Assembly: GCA_964443415.1 (NCBI GenBank)
Contig: CAYUDC010000068.1
Coordinates: forward strand, 1-13,815
Direction of reading: 5' to 3'
DNA from: B1 sp964443415
GTDB lineage: Bacteria > Bacteroidota > Bacteroidia > UKL13-3
Length of the DNA stretch: 13,815 nucleotides
Position 1 is the stretch's first letter. Each line of letters starts with the position of its first letter. Positions 1-7,077 of this stretch are shown in pieces. The translations under genes and the position numbers were made by a program. The notes below the pieces were generated by a model. The model had not been told where the DNA came from. It made no database searches and saw only the letters and a list, made by a program, of their open reading frames with translations.

Positions 1-587
1 TGTTTTCCTTGGCCATGCAAGCCCATGTAAAACGGAATGTTCTTATACAAGGGGTCGGTATCTTTACCATACCCATACACATCCGAGCCATAGTTTTCGA
101 AATACTTACCTCTTACATTTAACTCGGTAGGTTTATCGCCCATGCCATAAAAGGATTCGTCGGGCTGAATTTTTTTGCTACAATAATTAATTTTACCACC
201 TTTTAAAAGGTAATGCTGCCAATGAAATCCAAGCTCATCTTCTACAATTACTTCTCTGTTTTTATTCATTAAAGTAATGGCAATGTTCTCTTTGTTAATC
301 TTGCAAATTACCTTGGCAGTTTCTATTTCATAACAATCTTCTAGTTCTCTAAAGTCCATCGAAATAAGCTTCACCCTAAAGTATTTGCTCACGGCATACG
401 AGAAATCTTTTTGAAAGAAACCATCGGCGGCATACCTAAACCTAAGGATACTGTCGGTGTTAATCTTTACTTCTAAAATGGTGTCTGCTGTATAAAAATA
501 ATAGAAGTTGCCCTCTTTCTTATAGGATAAAACCTTTCCTGGATAGTATTTTATGGAGTACTTAGAAATCGACTCGGTAATTTGCAT
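1..587 (-). CDS. Glycoside hydrolase family 31 alpha-glucosidase, N-terminal part (3' end outside window)
   Basis: I translated this frame by hand: ATG at 587-585 opens 195 codons with no stop, running off the left edge. The first ~140 residues look like the beta-sandwich N-terminal domain of GH31. Residues 145-191 hold the strongly conserved block with FYGMGDKPTELN, then RGKYFENYGSDVYGYGKD and TDPLYKNIPFYMGLH, which is diagnostic of GH31 alpha-glucosidases. The catalytic (beta/alpha)8 barrel and its nucleophile Asp lie outside the window; family members are usually about 800 residues. Such enzymes release glucose from alpha-glucan or maltodextrin ends. I see no clear signal peptide, so a cytoplasmic location is more likely than secretion. 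It is divergent from the glycosyltransferase at 741, with 153 bases between the starts, which fits shared regulation of alpha-glucan genes. The family is well supported; the substrate is inferred. Confidence 0.88.
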   Translation of the reverse strand, partial: MQITESISKYSIKYYPGKVLSYKKEGNFYYFYTADTILEVKINTDSILRFRYAADGFFQKDFSYAVSKYFRVKLISMDFRELEDCYEIETAKVICKINKENIAITLMNKNREVIVEDELGFHWQHYLLKGGKINYCSKKIQPDESFYGMGDKPTELNVRGKYFENYGSDVYGYGKDTDPLYKNIPFYMGLHGQGK

Positions 588-680
588 ATAGAATTTTACT
601 TTTTAATTATAAAAACATTGCCATCTTTGTTAGAGACAACAAGGTTAATGGCGACTCAAATTAATGAAAATAATTTAGCA

Positions 681-712
681 TTTGTTTGTCTTGCCTTTAA
701 AAATTAAATTTA
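681..712 (+). promoter_or_regulatory. Bacteroidota-type promoter for the glycosyltransferase at 741
   Basis: TTTG at 681-684, a 20-base spacer, then TAAATTTA at 705-712. This matches the Bacteroidota -33/-7 pattern (TTTG, 19-21 bases, TAnnTTTG) except for the last base. It would give a leader of roughly 20 bases before ATG 741. The region is AT-rich, so a chance match is possible. Confidence 0.4.
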
Positions 713-740
713 TTTACATTAGAAATTACGGTTCGGAGAT

Positions 741-2024
741 ATGAGTCAATCCAGGAAAAAGGTATTAATGTTTGGTTGGGAGTTTCCTCCAGTGATTTCG
801 GGAGGTTTAGGAGTAGCCACCTTAGGGCTTTGCAAAGCCTTGGCACCCATGGCCGACGTGCAAATGGTGATTCCTAAAAGTGTCCCTAATTTTTCAATTC
901 CTAATATTAAACTTGTTGGCCTAAATAGTTTCACACACCAAGAGTTAAATCAACTCTTTACCCACGAAAACGAATTCTACCGCAAGCATTACCACCAACA
1001 CCAGCATTGGGATATTAACCCCTATACCAAAGTGCCAGAAGGGGAGTACATCCATCAAAAATTCTTTTCGGTTTTCCAAGAGCAAATTCGCCCTTTCGAG
1101 ATAGAAGATTTATATGCAGGTGATGTCATCAAAAAAGTGATAGAGTTTGCTAGAATCGCTGTTCAATACGGGTTGAGCCAAAGCTTTGACATCATTCATG
1201 CGCATGATTGGATGACTTTTTTACCAGCCATGGAGCTCAAACGCAGAACGGGCAAACCCTTGGTATTGCATGTGCATTCTACCGAGTATGATCGTTCGGG
1301 TCAAGAAAGTAAAAACTGGGTATACGACTTAGAGCAACAAGGTATGCATGAGGCTGATTTTATTATACCAGTAAGCCATTATACCGGAAGAATTTGCCAT
1401 ACCCATTATGGTGTTCCAGAGCATAAAATTAGGCCCGTGCACAATGGTATTGAGCCAATTGTGCCTTTGGTAAAGGCTAAGCCATTTAAAGAAAAGCTTG
1501 TGATTTTCTTTGGCAGAATTACCATGCAAAAAGGGCCAAGCTTTTTTGTAGAAGCGGCTAAAATTGTTTTGCAACATCAACCCAATGTGCGTTTTGTGTT
1601 GGCAGGCAGTGGCGATCAAATGAATGCGCTGATAGAGAAAATTGCTGCCTATGGTTTGGGAGATAAGTTTTCGTTTACTGGATTTTTAAACAAACAAAAG
1701 CTTAACGAGCTACTTGCGGTAGCCGATGTGTATTGTATGCCAAGTGTGAGCGAGCCTTTTGGCTTAAGTGCAGTAGAGGCAGTACAGTATCAATTGCCCA
1801 CTTTAATTTCTACTACTTCGGGTGTGGCAGAGGTCTTAAACGGGGCATTGCAATTTGAGTTTTGGGATACCCATAAATTTGCCCAATATATTTTGGCTGC
1901 CTTGCAATACGAAGGGCTTAAACAAAGCGTAGTAGAAAGCAATGCCAAGAGCTTAAAGCAAATCACCTGGGAGCATTGTGCAGCAGAAGTGATGGGAGTA
2001 TATGGGGAGTTGGGTAAGGCTTAA
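741..2024 (+). CDS. GT4/GT5-like glycosyltransferase, glycogen-synthase type
   Basis: This is a retaining GT-B fold glycosyltransferase, predicted to extend alpha-glucan from a nucleotide sugar in the cytoplasm. The N-terminal domain starts with KVLMFGWEFPP (residues 7-17) and the glycine loop SGGLG (20-24), then HAHDWMT (153-159). The C-terminal domain has the donor-site motif FFGRITMQKGP (256-266, with R259 and K264) and the EX7E motif SEPFGLSAVEA (337-347, E338 and E346). Its 427 residues are shorter than classical GlgA (about 480). The Lys of the GlgA K-x-G-G motif is Ile19 here, so it is not a canonical bacterial GlgA. In other Bacteroidota, similar proteins sit beside GH57 amylases and a debranching enzyme, and a GH57 gene follows here after 120 bases. 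The donor (ADP- or UDP-glucose) cannot be read from the sequence. Confidence 0.87.
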   Translation: MSQSRKKVLMFGWEFPPVISGGLGVATLGLCKALAPMADVQMVIPKSVPNFSIPNIKLVGLNSFTHQELNQLFTHENEFYRKHYHQHQHWDINPYTKVPEGEYIHQKFFSVFQEQIRPFEIEDLYAGDVIKKVIEFARIAVQYGLSQSFDIIHAHDWMTFLPAMELKRRTGKPLVLHVHSTEYDRSGQESKNWVYDLEQQGMHEADFIIPVSHYTGRICHTHYGVPEHKIRPVHNGIEPIVPLVKAKPFKEKLVIFFGRITMQKGPSFFVEAAKIVLQHQPNVRFVLAGSGDQMNALIEKIAAYGLGDKFSFTGFLNKQKLNELLAVADVYCMPSVSEPFGLSAVEAVQYQLPTLISTTSGVAEVLNGALQFEFWDTHKFAQYILAALQYEGLKQSVVESNAKSLKQITWEHCAAEVMGVYGELGKA

Positions 2025-2144
2025 CATTCAATCAATATTCAACTGTTTGAACCAATCAAATTTCTGACCTAAAATTCTGTATTCAATTCATTACATTGCT
2101 AACAAATATTATTTTGATTTCTATCAATTAAATAACTCAATCCT

Positions 2145-3209
2145 ATGCCATCTATCTGCTTTTACTTTCAAGTGCATCAACCTTATCGTTTAAGAAATTA
2201 TAGCTTCTTCGACATCGGGTCAAACCACCACTATTACGATGATTTAAAAAACCGCCAAGTGTTGGATAAAGTTGCTGAACGTTGCTACTTGCCTACCAAC
2301 CAACTGATGCTTGAGTTGATAGAAAAGCATCAAGGCAAGTTTAAAATTAGTTACTCTATTAGTGGCGTTGCCCTAGAGCAATTTGCTGCTTGGCGCCCCG
2401 ATGTATTACAATCCTTTATAAACCTTGCCAATACTGGCTGCGTAGAGTTTATCGCCGAAACCTATTACCATTCTCTNNNNNNNNNNNNNNNNNNNNNNNN
2501 NNNNNNNNNNNNNNNNNNNNNNNNNNNNNNNNNNNNNNNNNNNNNNNNNNNNNNNNNNNNNNNNNNNNNNNNNNNNATAAAATCATTGCTCAAAAATTAT
2601 AAACTCAGCGACGATATCGCCTTTAGGTTTAGCAACCAACAATGGAATGAGTGGCCCCTTACCGCCGATAAGTTTGCCTCGTGGGTACATGGTATTGCGG
2701 GCCACGGCGAAACCATTAACCTCTTTATGGATTACGAAACCTTTGGCGAACACCAATGGGCACACAGTGGCATCTTCGAATTTATGCGATATATGCCAGA
2801 GCAAGTACTCAAACATCCAGATTTTGGCTTTAAAACGGTTTCAGAAACCATCGATGCCTATCCTGTTAGAGATACTTACGATTGCCACGAACTCACCAGT
2901 TGGGCCGATACCGAGCGCGATTTAAGTGCCTGGATTGGTAACCCTATGCAAGACGAAGCCATCGCTAAAATTTATGATTTAGAAAAAGCGGTGTATGATA
3001 GCAAAGATGCGCAGTTGATAGACGACTGGAAGAAAATGCTTACCTCAGATCATTTTTATTACATGACAACCAAGTTCTGGGCAGATGGCGATGTACACAA
3101 ATATTTCAGTCCGTACGACTCTCCCTACGACGCCTACATCTACTTTATGAATGCCCTGAGCGACCTTAAGATTCGGCTTGAACCCAGAGCAAAGTCTAAA
3201 ACCTCCTAG
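2145..3209 (+). CDS. Glycoside hydrolase family 57 alpha-amylase-like enzyme, interrupted by an assembly gap
   Basis: GH57 enzymes hydrolyse or transfer alpha-1,4-glucan. FQVHQP at residues 8-13 is conserved motif 1, and GSNHHYYDD (25-33) and AETYYHS follow. After the gap the same frame continues with YKLSDDIAFRF, then NLFMDYETFGEHQW, whose Asp is the family's acid/base residue, and ends with KYFSPYDSPYDAYIYFMNALSDL. The motif carrying the nucleophile Glu falls in the run of N. As drawn the product is 354 residues; relatives I recall are roughly 400 or more, so the real gap is probably longer than 100 bases. The frames agree across the gap, so the gene is probably intact. It lies 120 bases after the glycosyltransferase. 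A weak promoter candidate is TTTG 2046 with TAAAATTC 2070; TTATTTTG at 2109 is another. A glycogen-related role is inferred from context. Confidence 0.87.
   Translation: MPSICFYFQVHQPYRLRNYSFFDIGSNHHYYDDLKNRQVLDKVAERCYLPTNQLMLELIEKHQGKFKISYSISGVALEQFAAWRPDVLQSFINLANTGCVEFIAETYYHSXXXXXXXXXXXXXXXXXXXXXXXXXXXXXXXXXXIKSLLKNYKLSDDIAFRFSNQQWNEWPLTADKFASWVHGIAGHGETINLFMDYETFGEHQWAHSGIFEFMRYMPEQVLKHPDFGFKTVSETIDAYPVRDTYDCHELTSWADTERDLSAWIGNPMQDEAIAKIYDLEKAVYDSKDAQLIDDWKKMLTSDHFYYMTTKFWADGDVHKYFSPYDSPYDAYIYFMNALSDLKIRLEPRAKSKTS
2477..2576. other. Assembly gap: 100 N placeholder inside the GH57 gene
   Basis: Exactly 100 N interrupt the sequence. A round 100 is the usual scaffolding placeholder for a gap of unknown size, so coordinates to the right may be shifted from the true genome. 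Because the GH57 frame is kept, the true missing length is likely 1 modulo 3 if the gene is intact. Confidence 0.97.
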
Positions 3210-3233
3210 TTTTCAGTAAGTTTAGGAGATTTT
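3198..3233 (+). terminator. Probable Rho-independent terminator after the GH57 gene
   Basis: CTCCTA (3203-3208) pairs with TAGGAG (3223-3228). Outside one C/A mismatch, AAAA (3198-3201) pairs with TTTT (3230-3233). The loop is 14 bases and the stem includes the GH57 stop codon. The T tract is short and the stem is weak, so confidence is moderate. Confidence 0.4.
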
Positions 3234-3252
3234 GCCCCGCTTGTTTTTTCAG

Positions 3253-3283
3253 TTGTGAAATGCCTCGGCATTCCCTTATTTTG
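3253..3283 (+). promoter_or_regulatory. Bacteroidota-type promoter for odhB
   Basis: TTG at 3253-3255, a 20-base spacer, then TTATTTTG at 3276-3283, one base from TAnnTTTG. The predicted start of transcription would be near 3290, giving a leader of about 13 bases to ATG 3303. Together with the terminator-like hairpin just upstream, this suggests that odhB is transcribed separately from the glucan genes. Confidence 0.5.
3259..3272. repeat. Short inverted repeat within the odhB promoter spacer
   Basis: AATGCC, a 2-base centre TC, then GGCATT form a 14-base dyad lying wholly between the putative -33 and -7 elements. That is where a repressor or activator site could sit. No binding protein is identified. 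Confidence 0.45.
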
Positions 3284-3302
3284 CAGCATCAAATTTTAGG
3301 AC

Positions 3303-4520
3303 ATGCTGCAGATAAAAGTACCTACCGTTGGCGAATCTATTAGCGAGGTTACCATTGCCCGCTGGAACAAAAAAACTGGTGATTATGTAGAAATGGATGA
3401 GTTGCTTTGCGAACTCGAAAGTGACAAAGCTACTTTTGAGCTAAATGCCGAAGCTGCGGGCGTACTTACCACCAAAGGCAACGAAGGTGATACCATTAAG
3501 GTAGGTGATTTAATTGCAGAGATTGATACCGATGCCAAACGTCCAGAAGGTACTGCCGCACCTGCTGCTCCAGCCAAAGAAGAAAAGAAAGCAGAAGCTC
3601 CTAAAGCAGAAGCTAAGCCAGCCGAGCAAACCACTTACGCAAGTGGAACACCTTCGCCAGCTGCTCAAAAAATATTAAGCGAAAAAGGCATCGACCCTAA
3701 AGATGTAAAAGGCTCTGGCAAAGATGGCCGAATCACCAAAGCCGATGCCATGAGTGCCGAGTTAAAAGTTACCTTTAACGAAGCCAAGTCGCGCAACGAC
3801 AGAAGAGAAAAAATGACTAACCTTCGCAAAACGGTTGCCAGAAGGTTAGTAGCCGCAAAAAATGAAACCGCCATGCTAACTACCTTTAACGAGGTAGACA
3901 TGAAGCCTATCATGGATTTGCGCAATCAATACAAAAATCAATTTAAAGAAGCCTTTGGTGTTAACCTTGGCTTTATGAGTTTCTTTACCAAAGCCGTAAC
4001 AGTAGCCCTTAAGCAGTTCCCTGCAGTAAATGCCTACATTGATGGAGAAGAAATTATCTACCACGATTATTGCGATGTATCTATTGCCGTGAGCGCACCT
4101 AAAGGATTGGTTGTGCCTGTCATTAGAAATGCAGAAAGCATGAGCTTGGCAGAGATAGAAAAAGAAGTAATGACCCTTGCTGGCAAAGCCCGCGATAACA
4201 AATTAAGTCTAGAAGAAATGACCGGTGGAACCTTCACCATCACCAATGGTGGTGTATTTGGTTCGATGCTTAGCACGCCTATCATTAACCCACCACAAAG
4301 CGCCATTTTGGGCATGCACAATATCGTAGAAAGACCAGTGGTAAAAGATGGTCAGATTGTCATTAGGCCCATCATGTATGTGGCCTTAAGTTACGATCAT
4401 AGAATCATCGATGGCCGCGAGTCTGTAGGCTTCTTGGTAAAGGTTAAGCAATGCTTAGAAAACCCTACCTTGTTGCTAACGGCAGGTACCGATCCTCAGA
4501 AAATGTTGTTGGGATTGTAG
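3303..4520 (+). CDS. odhB: Dihydrolipoyl succinyltransferase, E2 of 2-oxoglutarate dehydrogenase
   Basis: The E2 core of the cytoplasmic 2-oxoglutarate dehydrogenase complex transfers the succinyl group from the E1 product to CoA through a swinging lipoyl arm. The order is a lipoyl domain (residues 1-78, lipoylated Lys42 in ELESDKATFEL), an Ala/Lys/Pro/Glu-rich linker (about 80-110), a peripheral subunit-binding domain (about 115-150, with SPAAQKILSEKGID and GKDGRITKAD), and a CoA acyltransferase domain (about 165-405). The active site is SYDHRIIDGRE with His366 and Asp370. The ending DGRESVGFLVKVKQ is typical of succinyltransferase (SucB-type) rather than acetyltransferase E2. At 405 residues with one lipoyl domain it is normal for the family. 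No E1 (odhA/sucA) gene adjoins it: upstream is GH57 and downstream is a convergent glycosyltransferase. The E3 gene lies about 2.5 kb further on. Confidence 0.96.
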   Translation: MLQIKVPTVGESISEVTIARWNKKTGDYVEMDELLCELESDKATFELNAEAAGVLTTKGNEGDTIKVGDLIAEIDTDAKRPEGTAAPAAPAKEEKKAEAPKAEAKPAEQTTYASGTPSPAAQKILSEKGIDPKDVKGSGKDGRITKADAMSAELKVTFNEAKSRNDRREKMTNLRKTVARRLVAAKNETAMLTTFNEVDMKPIMDLRNQYKNQFKEAFGVNLGFMSFFTKAVTVALKQFPAVNAYIDGEEIIYHDYCDVSIAVSAPKGLVVPVIRNAESMSLAEIEKEVMTLAGKARDNKLSLEEMTGGTFTITNGGVFGSMLSTPIINPPQSAILGMHNIVERPVVKDGQIVIRPIMYVALSYDHRIIDGRESVGFLVKVKQCLENPTLLLTAGTDPQKMLLGL

Positions 4521-4523
4521 AAG

Positions 4524-4561
4524 AAGCTATTGGCTTTTAGCCCTTAGCTTTTAGTCTTTTT
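4524..4561 (+). terminator. Terminator of odhB between convergent genes
   Basis: AAGCTA (4524-4529) pairs with TAGCTT (4545-4550). After a 2x2 internal loop, GGC (4532-4534) pairs with GCC (4540-4542) around a TTTTA loop. TTTT then TTTTT follow on the plus strand. It begins 4 bases after the odhB stop and overlaps the last codons of the convergent glycosyltransferase. The minus strand has no T tract after the hairpin. Confidence 0.6.
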
Positions 4562-5292
4562 AAAAGCTTGTATTTTAAGTAAACTTCTTTAGCGGTAAGC
4601 ATGGCAATGATAAAGCCGTGTTTTCCGTCTAAAAAGCCCAGTTTGAAGAAATAATCTCTTGTAAACCTAAAAGCTGGACTCAATATCATCTTCGCCCAAG
4701 AAGACGACTTGCCTTGCAGTTGATAAGCCTTAGCGGCTATTTCTGCATACTTCTCTATTCGTCCTTTATGCTCTGCAATGCTGTAATAACTCCAGTGTAA
4801 GATTTGTCCGCGTAAGGTTTCGGGTTGAACCGACTCTGCTAATTCAATTTTATCATGCGGATTAATGCCACCCCATTTGCCTATTTGCTTATGAAAGAAC
4901 CTTACTTTCTTATCGCTTTTCCAAGCACCATGGTTTATCCATTGACCGCAATAGTTGTTGTAGCGATTGCCTATATAAGCCATGGCCGGATGCGCACTTT
5001 TTTTAATGCCTTTTATCTCTTCGATAAGGGTTGCGTCGAGGGCCTCATCTGCATCTAAGGATAAAATATAATCGTATTGTGCATGGCTAATGGCTAGATT
5101 TTTTTGCTCGATATGGCCTAAGAAGGCATGGCTAAAAACCTTGGCTCCCAAAGATTGAGCTATAGAAACAGTTTGGTCTGTAGAGAAAGAATCAACCACA
5201 ATTACTTCATCTGCAATGTCATCAACCGATTGCAAGCAACGGGCAATGTTTTTTGCCTCGTTATACGTAATAATGGTGACACTTATTTTCAT
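4537..5292 (-). CDS. Family 2 glycosyltransferase, WaaE/KdtX-like
   Basis: This is a GT-A fold glycosyltransferase, probably acting at the cytoplasmic face of the inner membrane in lipopolysaccharide core or other surface-glycan assembly. I choose ATG at 5292 (251 residues): it puts the canonical beta-strand MKISVTIITYNEAKNI at the N terminus. The longer reading from 5352 adds 20 residues with no family match and overlaps the upstream gene. Motifs are EVIVVDSFSTDQT (about 29-41) and the metal/donor DxD in SLDADEAL (about 74-81). The C-terminal third is basic, with KLLKRLKAKG at the end. The pattern resembles the WaaE/KdtX-type beta-1,4-glucosyltransferase group. The gene starts 7 bases after the stop of the upstream glycosyltransferase, so the two form an operon. 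The acceptor is unknown. Confidence 0.87.
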   Translation of the reverse strand: MKISVTIITYNEAKNIARCLQSVDDIADEVIVVDSFSTDQTVSIAQSLGAKVFSHAFLGHIEQKNLAISHAQYDYILSLDADEALDATLIEEIKGIKKSAHPAMAYIGNRYNNYCGQWINHGAWKSDKKVRFFHKQIGKWGGINPHDKIELAESVQPETLRGQILHWSYYSIAEHKGRIEKYAEIAAKAYQLQGKSSSWAKMILSPAFRFTRDYFFKLGFLDGKHGFIIAMLTAKEVYLKYKLLKRLKAKG

Positions 5293-5299
5293 GCTTAGC

Positions 5300-6202
5300 T
5301 TATCCTCTGGCAATTTTAATTGCGCGCATTTTTGCCATGAGGTATGCGGCATTTTTGTGAAGCTCTAATTGCTTATTGCCAATGGCATCTGTGCCCATTT
5401 GTAGCATGTTTTTATAAAAGAAAGAAGCGGGAACACCCCATTTGGTAGCAAATTGTTTGCGACCATCGTTCTTTTCTACGCGGCCAGTAGATTTGCTTTG
5501 AAAATGATACACCATGCTGGCTGCTATGCCTTTAAAATTGCGCACGCCAGCTTTCCAAAGCTTCATAGAGAAATCGGGGTCGCTGTACATACCCGGACTA
5601 AATTCTTCGCTATAACCACCAACCTTTAAAAAGAGTTCTTTGCTTACCAAGCTAGGGGGCCAACTGGCGCCATACCAATCTTTGCGGTGCGTGGTTTTGC
5701 AAAATGCTAGGAGTTCTTCTTCCTTAAAATTGTCTACCTCAGTGCCAAAATCAAACGGTGCCAGATTGCATTTGTTAGACGATGGGTTAGGTTCTATCAT
5801 GGTGCCACTAAAATACCAGAGTGGGCTGGTCATGGTGGTTACTTCGTTCATCAGGTGTAGGTCCCAATCGGGGCACACATACATATCATCGTTTAAAAAT
5901 ACAATGTATTCGGTTTGAGCCAAAGTTGCCATGGCGTTTACAGCGTAGCATATTCCAGCATTTTGAGCTGAGTAGGTATAATCTAAGTTTTGAGATTTTA
6001 CCCACTCTAAAGTTCCATCAGTGCCTTCGTTGATGTGCACAATGACTTGGTGGCTAAACCTAGAGTTTTGTTGGATAGAGCGAAGGCAAAGCTGTAACAT
6101 GGCAAGGTTGTTCCAACTAGGGATAAGGATGCTAAATCTTTCTTTATCGATGCTGTTAGTATTGGGGAAATAAGAAATATTTGGTTTTGGAAAAGGCGTC
6201 AT
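5300..6202 (-). CDS. Family 2 glycosyltransferase
   Basis: This is a 300-residue GT-A glycosyltransferase. It opens with FSILIPSWNN (residues 23-32), has the donor/metal motif FLNDDMYV (102-109, D105 and D106), a WYGAS segment (176-180), and the acceptor-side acidic motif YSDPDFSMKLWKAG (206-219) followed by His233. These are the usual landmarks of rhamnosyl-/glucosyl-type family 2 enzymes. No membrane segment is obvious. It is the first gene of a two-gene operon with the glycosyltransferase ending at 4537 (7-base spacing), and a good -7 element lies 24 bases upstream. It probably works with its partner on a surface polysaccharide; the sugar and acceptor cannot be read. ATG 6202 is the only sensible start before the core fold. 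Confidence 0.87.
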   Translation of the reverse strand: MTPFPKPNISYFPNTNSIDKERFSILIPSWNNLAMLQLCLRSIQQNSRFSHQVIVHINEGTDGTLEWVKSQNLDYTYSAQNAGICYAVNAMATLAQTEYIVFLNDDMYVCPDWDLHLMNEVTTMTSPLWYFSGTMIEPNPSSNKCNLAPFDFGTEVDNFKEEELLAFCKTTHRKDWYGASWPPSLVSKELFLKVGGYSEEFSPGMYSDPDFSMKLWKAGVRNFKGIAASMVYHFQSKSTGRVEKNDGRKQFATKWGVPASFFYKNMLQMGTDAIGNKQLELHKNAAYLMAKMRAIKIARG

Positions 6203-6225
6203 GTATCAATTGAAATATCGAGCTT

Positions 6226-6233
6226 CAAATATA
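6226..6233 (-). promoter_or_regulatory. Putative -7 element for the glycosyltransferase pair
   Basis: On the minus strand the sequence reads TATATTTG, an exact match to TAnnTTTG, 23 bases before ATG 6202. It lies in the 35-base gap after the small basic-protein gene. I find no TTG at the expected -33 position, so this is only half a promoter. Confidence 0.3.
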
Positions 6234-6237
6234 CACA

Positions 6238-6444
6238 TTATTTATGGGGGCTTGTAATTTTATTAGTTCGGCGTTGGCCAACGTTTAGTGGTGATGGCTT
6301 GGTAGGTAATAGTGTTTTTTTCTTGCTTTTTACCTTGGTTTTACGGCGTTTAAGAAAATCGCTAAAAGCTTTATCTTCTTTATCACTATGAGGTTTGTTT
6401 ACAAATACAAATTCCTTCTCTTCTATTTTATTATAATTAATCAT
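6238..6444 (-). CDS. Small basic protein coupled to the GNAT-like gene (68 aa, unknown function)
   Basis: I do not recognise a named family. The N-terminal half is mixed-charge and probably helical (KEDKAFSDFLKRRK, residues 22-35). The C-terminal half is very basic: 14 of residues 31-68 are Lys or Arg, with Pro and Thr, which suggests a disordered tail that could bind nucleic acid or an acidic partner. There is no signal peptide or membrane segment. Its ATG (6444-6442) overlaps the TGA of the upstream GNAT-like gene (6443-6441) in an ATGA arrangement, good evidence that it is a real, translationally coupled gene. It ends 35 bases before the glycosyltransferase start. It could be a partner or regulator of the GNAT-like protein, or a ribosome- or nucleic-acid-associated small protein. 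Confidence 0.65.
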   Translation of the reverse strand: MINYNKIEEKEFVFVNKPHSDKEDKAFSDFLKRRKTKVKSKKKTLLPTKPSPLNVGQRRTNKITSPHK

Positions 6445-6968
6445 AATTTAAAGTCTTTAAAATATTTTGAAGTTAAGATATATGACTCTTTGGAATCTAT
6501 AAACATTCTATTTGTACTGAAAAGTTTTGCTCCTAATGTTGAAGTATAATGCTCAATCAATTGTGTTTTAGCAATAAAAGACACGATACCATCATATCCT
6601 TTTTCAAAAGCAGTTTTGCAGGCAAATGCAACTAAATTACCTGCAACACCTTTATACAGTTTTTTCTTTCCTTTGTTAAAGCTAGCACTTTCAATTAAAT
6701 TCATAAAAATATGGTCGCCTTTATCTGTAAGGCTAATTATTCCATGAAAAATGCTAGGATTATCAATAGTTACTAGTCCAAAAACCATTCTGTTTTTATC
6801 TTTTATTTCTGTCTGCCAATTGAATACCCATTCATTTTTTTTAATTAACTTGGGATTGCTAATATGAACAAACGTGGTGTTAAAAACCTCCCCTGAAATA
6901 GCATTTTCAATAGAGTTTGTCAATTTATCTATTTCAAATTCAAGTTCAATTTCTTTCGTTTTCTTCAC
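6441..6968 (-). CDS. GNAT-like acetyltransferase-fold protein
   Basis: A protein of 175 residues that I read as a divergent GNAT (acyl-CoA-dependent N-acetyltransferase) fold. Support: a central strand FHGIISL (74-80), the strand FMNLIESASF (88-97), then YKGVAGNLVAFACKTAFEKG (105-124), in the place of the acetyl-CoA-binding loop and helix, then GIVSFIAKTQLIEHYTSTLGAKLF (127-150), the typical last helix-strand turn. The classical Q/R-x-x-G-x-G/A loop is only partly kept (K-G-V-A-G-N). The start is GTG at 6968; an in-frame stop lies 5 codons upstream and no ATG occurs before residue 61. It is clearly more AT-rich than its neighbours: three 60-base rows counted by hand gave 32, 28 and 27% GC, against 42-43% in rows of the flanking genes, suggesting foreign origin. 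The substrate is unknown. Confidence 0.68.
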   Translation of the reverse strand: MKKTKEIELEFEIDKLTNSIENAISGEVFNTTFVHISNPKLIKKNEWVFNWQTEIKDKNRMVFGLVTIDNPSIFHGIISLTDKGDHIFMNLIESASFNKGKKKLYKGVAGNLVAFACKTAFEKGYDGIVSFIAKTQLIEHYTSTLGAKLFSTNRMFIDSKESYILTSKYFKDFKL

Positions 6969-7042
6969 ACGGTAAAGTTACAAAAAATCTTCTAATCCAC
7001 CCATTAAACGCGGTTTTACTTTTTAAAGACCGAAAGGAAAAT

Positions 7043-7050
7043 TACATTTG
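7043..7050 (+). promoter_or_regulatory. Putative -7 element for lpdA
   Basis: TACATTTG matches the Bacteroidota -7 consensus TAnnTTTG exactly and ends 27 bases before ATG 7078. A TTT stretch lies at the -33 distance but there is no clear TTTG. It lies in the 109-base divergent space between lpdA and the GNAT-like gene. Confidence 0.42.
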
Positions 7051-7077
7051 CCGAACTATTTTTAAAATTCCATACAC

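Noticed and set aside
588..740. Promoter for the GH31 gene in the divergent spacer
   Set aside because: Minus-strand candidates (TTAATTTG near 657-664, TATAATTA near 605) lack a properly spaced -33 partner, so I list only the plus-strand promoter.
2109..2116. TTATTTTG as the -7 element of the GH57 gene
   Set aside because: No TTG or TTTG lies 19-21 bases upstream, and the region is so AT-rich that a single partial match means little.
2390..2602. Plus-strand frame spanning the N run
   Set aside because: It is open mainly because N codons cannot be stops, and it lies in the wrong frame for GH57.
4067..4321. Open frames on the minus strand within odhB (also 3383-3634 and 3665-3925)
   Set aside because: They are antisense shadows of a clearly coding gene, with low-complexity Ser/Ala/Leu-rich translations and no family resemblance.
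5293..5352. Twenty-residue N-terminal extension of the glycosyltransferase ending at 4537
   Set aside because: It overlaps the coding end of the upstream glycosyltransferase in another frame, and the canonical GT2 start MKISVTII begins exactly at ATG 5292.
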